Shown piece by piece: positions 31,431 through 39,679 of a stretch of 55,927 nucleotides of DNA (positions within the stretch are counted from its first letter, which is position 1; every line of letters starts with the position of its first letter). A program made the translations under genes and the position numbers. The stretch lies in the IMG/VR virus record IMGVR_UViG_3300013093_000056, positions 1-55,927 of that record; one strand, written 5' to 3'. The notes under the pieces were generated by a model. The model saw only the letters and a program-made list of their open reading frames with translations. It did not search any database and was not told the origin of the DNA. The DNA is from a virus.

Positions 31431-34400
31431 ATGACATATGGTAGACCCGATCTTGCAGTTCAAGTTGCTCTAAGCAATTACAAAGGCTACACAATGAAAG
31501 ACATTGGTGGCCTCGATCAAAGAATTAAAAATCTAGAATATTACACAGTATTGAATGCACTTGCATTGGATACTCAAACTACTTCTGTAAGAGATTCGAC
31601 TGGTACAATCGAAAGATTTAAGAACGGTATTTTTGCTGATCCTTTTAATGATCCTACATTGTCAAGAACAAACGATATTGAATATAGTATGGCAGTAGAC
31701 TCTACTAAATCTATTGCTCGTCCTAATTTTAACGAATTGTTTATTAACTTTGATTTGGCATCTTCTACTAATCTTACCATTGCTGGTAAGACAATCATGC
31801 TCAATTATACAAATGAAAAGTTAACAGCTAATCCATTTGCTACCACTTACCGCAATTGTACAGAACAATATTTCAGCTTTAAGGGTAAATTAACAACATA
31901 TCCTAGTTTTGACAATTCAAATGTGACTAACAATGCTGCACCACAAAATGTTACTGTAGACATTGCAAGTTCATTTTCTGCTGCTGCAGCTAATGGTGCA
32001 TTCAAAGACATTAGTTCTATTGCAGCAGCACCTGTTTTAACAACATCTACCAATAATGGTTCTTCGCAATCTAATTATTGGTCACAGACAACAACAAACA
32101 CCATTACAGATATTAAAGTACAATCAAGTCAAATCCAACAAGATCTTGGTAACTTTGTAAAAGACGTAGCTCTTTTACCATATATGAACTCAAGAACAAT
32201 TGCAATTGTTGCAACTGGAATGAAGCCAAATACAGTACTTCATCCTTTCTTTGATGGAACAGATGTTACACAATATTGTTCTCCAGCATCTGTTGCTAGT
32301 GCTTATCAATTGACTGATGGTTCAGGAAGATTAGATGCAACCAAAATTAATGGTATAGCTGCTGGAAGTGAAAATTCAATACTTCAACAAGCAGGTGCTA
32401 TGGGTTCTACAATCATATCAGATCAATATGGTAATGCTTATTGCATTTTTATTATTCCTGCAAATAAATTTAGATCTGGTGATAGAACATTTACTTTAAC
32501 CAACACCACAGATTTAACTACACCTGCTTCAATAACAACTATTGCAGAAGGAATTTATACTTCTTCTTCACTCGCAGTTACTCAACAGCCTCTTTCCTTC
32601 TCATTAATTCAACCAACATTTACTCCAACAACAACATCATATAATACAAATGTTACATGGGTAGACACTGTTAATTTTCCTCCACCTCCACCTCCTCCTC
32701 CTTCTTCTGGCGGAGGACATGGATGTTGTTTTGATGGAGAAGCCAATGTTACTATGGCAGATGGGTCATTAAAACAAATTAAATTGATAGAAATAGGAGA
32801 TTTGGTTTTAAATTCTAATGGTAATTATAGCAAAGTAGTTGGAATTGAAAAACCAATCCTAGCCAATAGAAAAATGTACAGCTTTAATAACAATTATGCT
32901 TTCGTATCTGAGGAACATCCTTTCCTTACTACTGAAGGTTGGGGTGCTTTTAATCCAGAAAGCTGGGCAGTAGAAAAACCATTTAAAAATAAACTTATTA
33001 AAATTAAAGAAGGCACTACACTTAAAACTCTGAACGGAGAAGAAACTGTTACTGATATTAAAGAAGTAACAGAGGATGCTAACAAAATAATTTATAATTT
33101 GCTATTAGAAGGTGATCATACTTACTATGTTGAAAACTACCTTGTACATAACAAGGATCCAGTAGGTGAAACTTTTGTTATTGGTAATCTAATTCAAGAA
33201 AGAATTCCAGGCACATACTTAACACAAGTTGGTGTATACTTCCAAAGCAAGAGTCCTACTCTTGGTATCAGTTTGGTTGTAGTTCAAACATTGGCTGGTT
33301 TGCCTGACAGTACTAAGATAGTTGGCCAAGCATACCTACATAGTTCTCAAGTCGTAACAAGTGACGATTCATCAGCCGAAACTGTGTTTACACTTTATAC
33401 TCCTGCTCTACTTCAAGCAGATGCTACATATGCATTTTATCTTTCTCCAGATGGACCAAATCCTGACTACAATGTGTTTATTTCAGAAGTAGGTGGTGTT
33501 GATATTCTAACTGGTCAATACATTTCTCAACAACCTTATACTGGAGTACTTGTTGCTTCTTCTAGTGGAACTACATGGACAACTTATCAAGCCCAAGATA
33601 TTAAATTTAATCTATACAGAGCTAAATTTACTTCTACATCAGGTACAGCAGTGTTTAGAAATACTCCTGATGATTATATTACAGTTCAAAACATCTATAG
33701 AACATCAGCTAATGGATATCCAATTCAACCTGGTGACTTAGTTTATTGTGCAAACAATTCTAATCCTTCTCAAACACTTTATACCAACAACCAAATTTAT
33801 CCTTTTGGTAAGGTAAAATATGCCGATGAAACAAAAGGTATTATCTACATTAATCGTTCAAATGGATTGTTTACAAACCAAGCAGGTATCTATAGTAACC
33901 TAAGAATTTATAGAACTCCTGATCCTTCAAACACATCGTACATTAATAGTTCTTACCAAATAGCAAACTGTCAAATTGTTTCAGTTGATGATATTATCTA
34001 CCATGGTTTTGTTCCAAAATATAATATCTTCCAACCTGTAGGAACAACAGTTTCTGGTTCTTATTATGGAACAAGCAATAGTTCAAGTAGCTTCCAAAAA
34101 GATTCAATAGGATTGTCTACATTAAATGAAACATTATTCCTACAAAATGACTATGAAAGAGTTGTAAGAAGCTATTCTAATGAAGTTGCTCAAGGTGGTT
34201 TTGGTTCCAATGGAACAGCAACAGAAGTATGGACATTGAATTCAGGTAATATGTATTTGTCACCTGTAATTGATCTAAGAACAAGATCTTTTGACTATAT
34301 CCAAAACTTGATTAATAATGATGCAACAAACGAATATACACGTTATGGAAATGCAAAAACAAGATATATTTCTAAAGTAATTTCCCTAAACACTCTTTCA

Positions 34401-34859
34401 CAAGACTTGCTTGTATATTTGACAGCCTATAAGCCAGTTCAAGCACAACTTCTTGTGTTTGCTAAGTTCTTTAGAAGTGATGTTGATTCAAGCCAGTTTG
34501 ATAACAAACTATGGACTCAGTTACAGTTTAAGAGTACTAACCTCTACAACCAAGCTCCTACAACTACAGTAATTCCTGATAGTTCACAATCAGATTTAAA
34601 TGATTACAGAGAATTGGTTTTTGGTATACCTCAAGCTATAAATGGTTCTGGTACAATTACGTCACCTACATCTTTGGCAACTACTGGATGGGGTGATATT
34701 AATAACAAGGGTATTCTAACATATACAGATGAGCTTGGTGCACTACATCAAGGATTCAATATGTTTGCTCTTAAGATTGTATTCCTTTCTTCTGATCCAA
34801 CAAAAATACCTACTCTAAGAGACGTTAGAGGAATTGCAACTATGTTAAGCAGTGGTTGA
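31431..34859 (+). CDS. DUF4815-like baseplate protein, C-terminal part, with embedded Hint domain (1142 aa)
   Basis: Begins MTYGRPDLAVQVALSNYKGY, then MKDIGGLDQRIKNLEYYTVL, which in related phages continues directly from the preceding protein. Residues about 1-415 are the structural core; a proline run (VNFPPPPPPPP) and SSGGGHGC lead to a Hint domain at residues 433-574; then DPVGETFVIGNLIQERIPGTYLTQVGVYFQSKS resumes the virion protein (DPxxxTF...GxxLT motif). The C-terminal half is beta-rich. If the Hint domain cleaves, two separate virion pieces would result. Preceded by no clear ribosome site; probably coupled to the upstream stop. Confidence 0.8.
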   Translation: MTYGRPDLAVQVALSNYKGYTMKDIGGLDQRIKNLEYYTVLNALALDTQTTSVRDSTGTIERFKNGIFADPFNDPTLSRTNDIEYSMAVDSTKSIARPNFNELFINFDLASSTNLTIAGKTIMLNYTNEKLTANPFATTYRNCTEQYFSFKGKLTTYPSFDNSNVTNNAAPQNVTVDIASSFSAAAANGAFKDISSIAAAPVLTTSTNNGSSQSNYWSQTTTNTITDIKVQSSQIQQDLGNFVKDVALLPYMNSRTIAIVATGMKPNTVLHPFFDGTDVTQYCSPASVASAYQLTDGSGRLDATKINGIAAGSENSILQQAGAMGSTIISDQYGNAYCIFIIPANKFRSGDRTFTLTNTTDLTTPASITTIAEGIYTSSSLAVTQQPLSFSLIQPTFTPTTTSYNTNVTWVDTVNFPPPPPPPPSSGGGHGCCFDGEANVTMADGSLKQIKLIEIGDLVLNSNGNYSKVVGIEKPILANRKMYSFNNNYAFVSEEHPFLTTEGWGAFNPESWAVEKPFKNKLIKIKEGTTLKTLNGEETVTDIKEVTEDANKIIYNLLLEGDHTYYVENYLVHNKDPVGETFVIGNLIQERIPGTYLTQVGVYFQSKSPTLGISLVVVQTLAGLPDSTKIVGQAYLHSSQVVTSDDSSAETVFTLYTPALLQADATYAFYLSPDGPNPDYNVFISEVGGVDILTGQYISQQPYTGVLVASSSGTTWTTYQAQDIKFNLYRAKFTSTSGTAVFRNTPDDYITVQNIYRTSANGYPIQPGDLVYCANNSNPSQTLYTNNQIYPFGKVKYADETKGIIYINRSNGLFTNQAGIYSNLRIYRTPDPSNTSYINSSYQIANCQIVSVDDIIYHGFVPKYNIFQPVGTTVSGSYYGTSNSSSSFQKDSIGLSTLNETLFLQNDYERVVRSYSNEVAQGGFGSNGTATEVWTLNSGNMYLSPVIDLRTRSFDYIQNLINNDATNEYTRYGNAKTRYISKVISLNTLSQDLLVYLTAYKPVQAQLLVFAKFFRSDVDSSQFDNKLWTQLQFKSTNLYNQAPTTTVIPDSSQSDLNDYRELVFGIPQAINGSGTITSPTSLATTGWGDINNKGILTYTDELGALHQGFNMFALKIVFLSSDPTKIPTLRDVRGIATMLSSG
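32727..33152 (+). other. Hint (intein-like) domain within baseplate protein
   Basis: 142 residues. Block A: CFDGEANVTMADGS with the N-terminal Cys433 and LIEIGDLVL. Block B: SEEHPFLTTEGW with the catalytic His. C-terminal blocks: IIYNLLLEGDHTYYVENYLVHN, ending His-Asn. The next residue is Lys, not Cys, Ser or Thr, so the splicing nucleophile is missing, as in bacterial intein-like domains that cleave rather than splice. No homing endonuclease is inserted. Flanked by a poly-Pro/Gly linker upstream and the DPVGETF motif downstream. Confidence 0.85.
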
Positions 34860-34862
34860 TAA

Positions 34863-35087
34863 ATGAAAGACATTAATGGTGGCTTTTTTCAACAACCTGG
34901 CAATCCTGGTGCATTGATAAACAATGACTTGGATGGATACAATGCTTTTCTTTTGGCTGAAAAGCATAGAGAAGAAACAAGAAACAAATTAAACGAAATA
35001 AATAATATTAAACAAGAAGTAGATGGAATAAAACAAGACATCTCAGATATTAAGAGTCTTCTATTAAAGGTATTGGAAAATAAATGA
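34863..35087 (+). CDS. Small coiled-coil virion protein (74 aa)
   Basis: N-terminal KDINGGFFQQPGNPGALINNDLDGYNAF followed by a heptad-rich helix (LNEINNIKQEVDGIKQDISDIKSLLLKVL). Such a short trimerising coiled coil between large baseplate and fibre genes suggests an attachment or assembly factor, but no family is recognised. It overlaps the following fibre gene by 4 bases. Confidence 0.65.
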   Translation: MKDINGGFFQQPGNPGALINNDLDGYNAFLLAEKHREETRNKLNEINNIKQEVDGIKQDISDIKSLLLKVLENK

Positions 35088-36859
35088 CAGTTGCAATTCC
35101 TCAGATTATACAATCAACTGATTCGTTTGGTCAGTGGCTGACTAAAACCAATTACCTTCTTGCAATTGCAAATAACCTTGCAGTTACAGTAAATTCTAAC
35201 ACTGCAGTAGGTGATGCAGGAATCACAGGATTCTTTACTGCTAATAATCTACTAGCAAATTCTGGTTCTGTATTTGTAGGAATATCTGCTGCAAATTCTG
35301 TAGTTAATGCTACTGCTCTTACATTCCAAACATCTACAACAACCAATACAATCTATAGCGCTTCTGGTTTGGTTATTAATGGGGTCACCGCTCTAAGTCA
35401 ATATACATTGAATATGGGCAACACATTAATTACAAGTTCGAACATTACCACTAACTCTGCATACTTTACAAGTAATGTTGCTATTGGTGGAAATGTAACA
35501 ATTTCTAATACTTCAATTACAACTATTAATTCAAATACTCAATATTCTTGGGTATCACAAATTCAAAACGTTGGCGATGTTCTTGCTAACACCTTCATTA
35601 ACAGAAATGGTGTTGCTGTCTATAGTAATCCTACAGGATCACAAGTTGTTAATAGTTATATGACATCTACTGATCTTTGGATTAGTAGAGTACATTGTGA
35701 TCAAGTTCTTCTTTCTGGATTAGCAGGTGGAACAACATCTTTCCCAGGTAATACTCACTTCCTTGGTGCAAACAATTACTTTGATTATGGATTGAATTCT
35801 AACGGTGACATCACTATTGTAAATGGTGGAAGATTACACATCATTACTAGCAATCCACTTGGTGCAGAACCTATCAACAGCAATGCAGCTATCATCATTG
35901 ACAACAATGGTCAAAATCTAATTCAATTTCGAAACAGTGCTGATACTGGTCAATATAGTGGCCTTATCTTTAGTGACAATTCACAAGGTGCATACATTGT
36001 ATATCAATCACCTGGTGGAACTGCTGGAGCAAATGGTGATATTCTAAACTTTGGAGCCAATACTGGTTTTAACTTCTCCATTGGTCCTTCTGATACAAAC
36101 AATGGTGTTGCATTTGAGCCTAATTTGTTTGCTCAAATACTTGCATCAGGTACTACAATTAACAAATATAATGGAACACCATCTTCACCAACACAATCTG
36201 CTGATTGGCCATATCCTGTACTTTCTCTAAGAGGATACAATGACCACTATACAACAGAGTCTATGTTGTCATTTGGTTTTTCAAACGATCCAATCTACAA
36301 ATCTGATGGATCTGTATGGAATTTCAGACTAGTACAAGGTGACGGATCTACAGCACCAAGAACATCAACATCAGCTACTAATCTACAGCTTGGTGGTCCT
36401 GGTGAATTGTGGTTTGGTGTTAACAATACTTTTGGTAATCCAGTAAAAATTCAAAGCACTGGATTGCAAGCTACTTCACTTGGTATTGGTGTAGCTGCAT
36501 CAGGAACTGGTGGTGAAATAAGAGCAACCAATAACATCACTGCTTACTATGCATCAGATAAAACACTTAAAACAAATGTTTCTAACATTACTGATGCACT
36601 AGACAAAGTATTGCAAATTAATGGTGTAGAGTTCGATTGGACCGATCAGTATATCGAGCAACAAGGTGGAGAAGATGGATACTTTGTAAGAAAGCACGAT
36701 GTTGGTGTTATAGCTCAAGAAATTGAACAAGTACTTCCTGAGGTAGTTGCAACAAGAGAAAACGGCACAAAGGCCGTTAAGTATGATCGTATAGTTGCAT
36801 TGTTAATTGAAGCTGTCAAAGAACTTAAAGCGGAAATTGAAACGCTTAAGAAACAGTAA
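35084..36859 (+). CDS. Tail fibre with S74 intramolecular chaperone
   Basis: 591 aa. The body consists of repetitive beta strands with Asn/Ser/Thr-rich repeats; the last 100 residues form a peptidase S74 (endosialidase-type) chaperone: SDKTLKTNVSNITDALDKVL, NGVEFDWTD, DVGVIAQEIEQVLPEVV and a final amphipathic helix (IVALLIEAVKELKAEIETLKK). In this family the chaperone trimerises the fibre and cleaves itself off just before the Ser of the SDxxLK motif. The 3' end overlaps the convergent glycosyltransferase gene by 14 bases. Confidence 0.9.
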   Translation: MTVAIPQIIQSTDSFGQWLTKTNYLLAIANNLAVTVNSNTAVGDAGITGFFTANNLLANSGSVFVGISAANSVVNATALTFQTSTTTNTIYSASGLVINGVTALSQYTLNMGNTLITSSNITTNSAYFTSNVAIGGNVTISNTSITTINSNTQYSWVSQIQNVGDVLANTFINRNGVAVYSNPTGSQVVNSYMTSTDLWISRVHCDQVLLSGLAGGTTSFPGNTHFLGANNYFDYGLNSNGDITIVNGGRLHIITSNPLGAEPINSNAAIIIDNNGQNLIQFRNSADTGQYSGLIFSDNSQGAYIVYQSPGGTAGANGDILNFGANTGFNFSIGPSDTNNGVAFEPNLFAQILASGTTINKYNGTPSSPTQSADWPYPVLSLRGYNDHYTTESMLSFGFSNDPIYKSDGSVWNFRLVQGDGSTAPRTSTSATNLQLGGPGELWFGVNNTFGNPVKIQSTGLQATSLGIGVAASGTGGEIRATNNITAYYASDKTLKTNVSNITDALDKVLQINGVEFDWTDQYIEQQGGEDGYFVRKHDVGVIAQEIEQVLPEVVATRENGTKAVKYDRIVALLIEAVKELKAEIETLKKQ

Positions 36860-39611
36860 ACACATGGGATCCTGTGTGATCACACAGGATTGAAGTATCT
36901 GCGTACAACTTGAATCCCTTGCTCTGAGCCATCTTTGCAAAATAAAGATCCTCTGAGAATGTATGGTTGTGATCTAAAGCAGACTTATATAAGAATTGTG
37001 GATATCCAATATCAACCATCACTTGTTTCTTAACAAGAACGCAACCAAATCCACAAGCACCTACTTCAACCAATCCTTTTCCTCTAATTGTATCATAGTC
37101 GATATGATCATATCCACCTTGTGGATTATTTGCAAACAATTCAATTACCTGTCTATCATGAAGTCTTTGTCTGTATACACCAGAGACTACATCTTTATCA
37201 TGTGACAACAGTTTAACTAATGTGTCTGCAGGAAAAGAAATGTCATGGTCGACACCAAACAAATAATCAAAAGGACCTTTACACACCCATTCTGCAATAA
37301 GGTTTCTTACTTGATCAACCTGATATCCATAAAAGAATTGAAACGTAGTATCATATCCTTCTGGCACAATAAGATCATAAATTGCCTTGAAAGTTGTGGG
37401 CTCTATGTTTCTAGCTGTTGGTATTGCTATTAAAATGTTTTTTTTTGGCATAATGTTTTTTACTACCACTTCTTTTGTTGGAACAATATCTACATTCAAA
37501 GAACGTGGAGTAGAATTTACATCCACTTTGTTAATTTGTAACTTAGCATCGCCTGCAATTTTACTTGCATTTTTGTTTTGCAATTCACCATTGACTTTGT
37601 AATCGTTCAATGGGTTCTTATCATTATAAAGCATAACAATATCCTGAACTACTTTAATCTTGTTAGGATCTGCTTGTTCTAAAATATTATAGAATGTGGC
37701 ATTATCACCACCTGCTTTGAACCATTCTCCACTCTCATCTTTAAACACAGCATCGTCAATATAGTTCAAAAGCTCTCTACGAAATGTTCTTAGATGAGGA
37801 TAAGGCATACCCCAGTTAAATTTGTAGTTACGATAGTCTTTTGCATCTCTAACAGCCTTAGGATAAGGTTGTGCAATAAGAGGAATATTATCTACTTCTG
37901 ACCAGCAACTTCCATAGGAATAATCTACATTACCACTTGCATACAAGTTGTTGTAGAAATTAAAAATGTTGTTGTCGTTTATTAATGCATCATCACCATC
38001 TAGCAATACAACAATTGTATCTTGACCAAACACAGCATTTCTTAAAGTATTAATTTGATTGTATACTGCACCTTTGTTTTCTGTATTTGTAATAACTTCT
38101 ATCTTTGAACTAATATCTTCTGGTAATGTTTTTAGCTTATGATTGATAGCAAACTTAGATCCATCAGTACTTGCATCGTTAATTAAATACAATGACCAAT
38201 TGTTGTAGTTTTGTGTAACGACAGAATCAATACATCTAAGAATATATTGTTCTGCATTGTAAAATGGAGTAACTACAGCAATGTGGCTTTCTTTATTCTG
38301 AGAATATGTACCCCATTCTTCCTTATTACTAAAACGTCTTCCAAATACTTTATGAACACGTTGGTTAATGTAAGAAACTTTATTATATTCTTCTTTAGAA
38401 AGATACAATCCAAATTGCTTAACAAAATGTTGCTTCCATTGTAATGCAACTGTATCCCATGTATTAATATCTTTAATCACATTGCAATAGTATTGCTTTT
38501 GCTGGTGAAGATATGGATTGTTGTATGCATTAATAACTAATCCTGCAAATCGTTCACATTGTTGATCAATATTAATGTTTGGAAATAATCCATTTGGTTC
38601 AATAGCATAATTGATAAAGTAAGATGCTTGATCTATTGCAGTTTCTTCCAGTGCACCAAATCGAGTAGCAACAAGAGGTGTATTATATGTCAAAGATTCT
38701 AATGTAGAAATACCAAACGTCTCTGGAAATGCTCCAGGAAACAAGAACATAGATGACTTAGCGAGAATTTCTGCAATTTCGTTCTGAGGAATAATTCCTG
38801 TAAACTCAATATCCATTGCATTGTATTTTGGATCTTTCACAAGCTCATGAAGTTTCTTACCTTGATCGTCTAATGGAGCATCTTCACGGAAACGATAGTA
38901 ACCACCAATAACTTTCAACTTTGCTTGAGGAATAGCAAGTTTAATTTTAGGCCAAATACGATCAATAAGAGGAATCATTCCTTTTGTTAATGAAGCATTG
39001 TATACAAAAAGATTTCTATCCTTTTCCATCATATTTACTTCGTCAATATACTGAACGACAGCATTACGAGTTTGGAAAATCTTGTCTTTCAATACTTCAA
39101 AATTGCGTCTCTTTCCATGATCGCAAGTAGAAACGTAAGAAGTGTGGAAATCACTCAGAGTAAAGATTTTATCTATATAATTGTTTATGGCCAAATCTTC
39201 TACGTTAATGTCACCATTACAAAACGTATCATGCATCCAAAGCACTTTGTATTTTGCTTTGTTTCTTAGGTTTTGAAAAATCTGTGGAGGATAACGAGTG
39301 GCAGTTTGATATGCTTGGTAATATTGTTCTGGAATAAAAGGTACAACGGTGCGTGATGATATTAAAATATCAAATTGATCAGAAGCAGTTATTGAAGAAA
39401 CTGGTCTGTAATTTACACCAGCGTAAATACCTGGAGAACAATCCTCTTCACCACAAGCATTAAAAACAGTGACAGGAAACCCCAATTTTGCCAATTCTTT
39501 GGAGATAAGAATGACAGCAGACTCAGATCCTCCCAAACCTTTCTTAGAAAGTGTGGATCCGTCATACACAAGTCCAATCAAATCAAGGATAGCAATTGAA
39601 GGCAAACTCAT
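36846..39611 (-). CDS. Three-domain glycosyltransferase (GT-B plus two GT-A-like)
   Basis: 921 aa on the opposite strand to all surrounding fibre genes. Residues 1-400: GT4-like GT-B fold with GLGGSE near the N-terminus and FPETFGISTLES (about 296-307, the ExxxxxxxE nucleotide-sugar motif). Residues about 442-680: GT2-like domain with VVTPFYNAEQYILRCIDSV and LLDGDDAL (DxD, about 537-543). Residues about 723-921: a second GT-A-like domain with ILIAIPTARNIEP and FGVDHDISF. No signal peptide or membrane segment, so it acts in the cytoplasm. Likely targets are phage fibres or a host glycan; the location favours virion glycosylation (inference). GAGGT-type ribosome site upstream. Confidence 0.88.
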   Translation of the reverse strand: MSLPSIAILDLIGLVYDGSTLSKKGLGGSESAVILISKELAKLGFPVTVFNACGEEDCSPGIYAGVNYRPVSSITASDQFDILISSRTVVPFIPEQYYQAYQTATRYPPQIFQNLRNKAKYKVLWMHDTFCNGDINVEDLAINNYIDKIFTLSDFHTSYVSTCDHGKRRNFEVLKDKIFQTRNAVVQYIDEVNMMEKDRNLFVYNASLTKGMIPLIDRIWPKIKLAIPQAKLKVIGGYYRFREDAPLDDQGKKLHELVKDPKYNAMDIEFTGIIPQNEIAEILAKSSMFLFPGAFPETFGISTLESLTYNTPLVATRFGALEETAIDQASYFINYAIEPNGLFPNINIDQQCERFAGLVINAYNNPYLHQQKQYYCNVIKDINTWDTVALQWKQHFVKQFGLYLSKEEYNKVSYINQRVHKVFGRRFSNKEEWGTYSQNKESHIAVVTPFYNAEQYILRCIDSVVTQNYNNWSLYLINDASTDGSKFAINHKLKTLPEDISSKIEVITNTENKGAVYNQINTLRNAVFGQDTIVVLLDGDDALINDNNIFNFYNNLYASGNVDYSYGSCWSEVDNIPLIAQPYPKAVRDAKDYRNYKFNWGMPYPHLRTFRRELLNYIDDAVFKDESGEWFKAGGDNATFYNILEQADPNKIKVVQDIVMLYNDKNPLNDYKVNGELQNKNASKIAGDAKLQINKVDVNSTPRSLNVDIVPTKEVVVKNIMPKKNILIAIPTARNIEPTTFKAIYDLIVPEGYDTTFQFFYGYQVDQVRNLIAEWVCKGPFDYLFGVDHDISFPADTLVKLLSHDKDVVSGVYRQRLHDRQVIELFANNPQGGYDHIDYDTIRGKGLVEVGACGFGCVLVKKQVMVDIGYPQFLYKSALDHNHTFSEDLYFAKMAQSKGFKLYADTSILCDHTGSHVFTVS

Positions 39612-39630
39612 ATTAACCTCATTATAAAAA

Positions 39631-39638
39631 CATAAATA
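39631..39638 (+). promoter_or_regulatory. Near-match late promoter CATAAATA (plus, fibre operon)
   Basis: One mismatch from TATAAATA, 41 bases before the start of the large collagen-like fibre gene, in the 68-base divergent gap. Confidence 0.5.
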
Positions 39639-39654
39639 TCATCATAGTACTATA

Positions 39655-39662
39655 TATTTATT
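39655..39662 (-). promoter_or_regulatory. Near-match late promoter AATAAATA (minus, glycosyltransferase)
   Basis: TATTTATT on the plus strand; one mismatch from the late octamer on the minus strand, 43 bases before the glycosyltransferase start. It faces the plus-strand near match at 39631-39638, as in the gp4/gp48 gap. Confidence 0.45.
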
Positions 39663-39679
39663 CATAGTTAAGGCCATAG

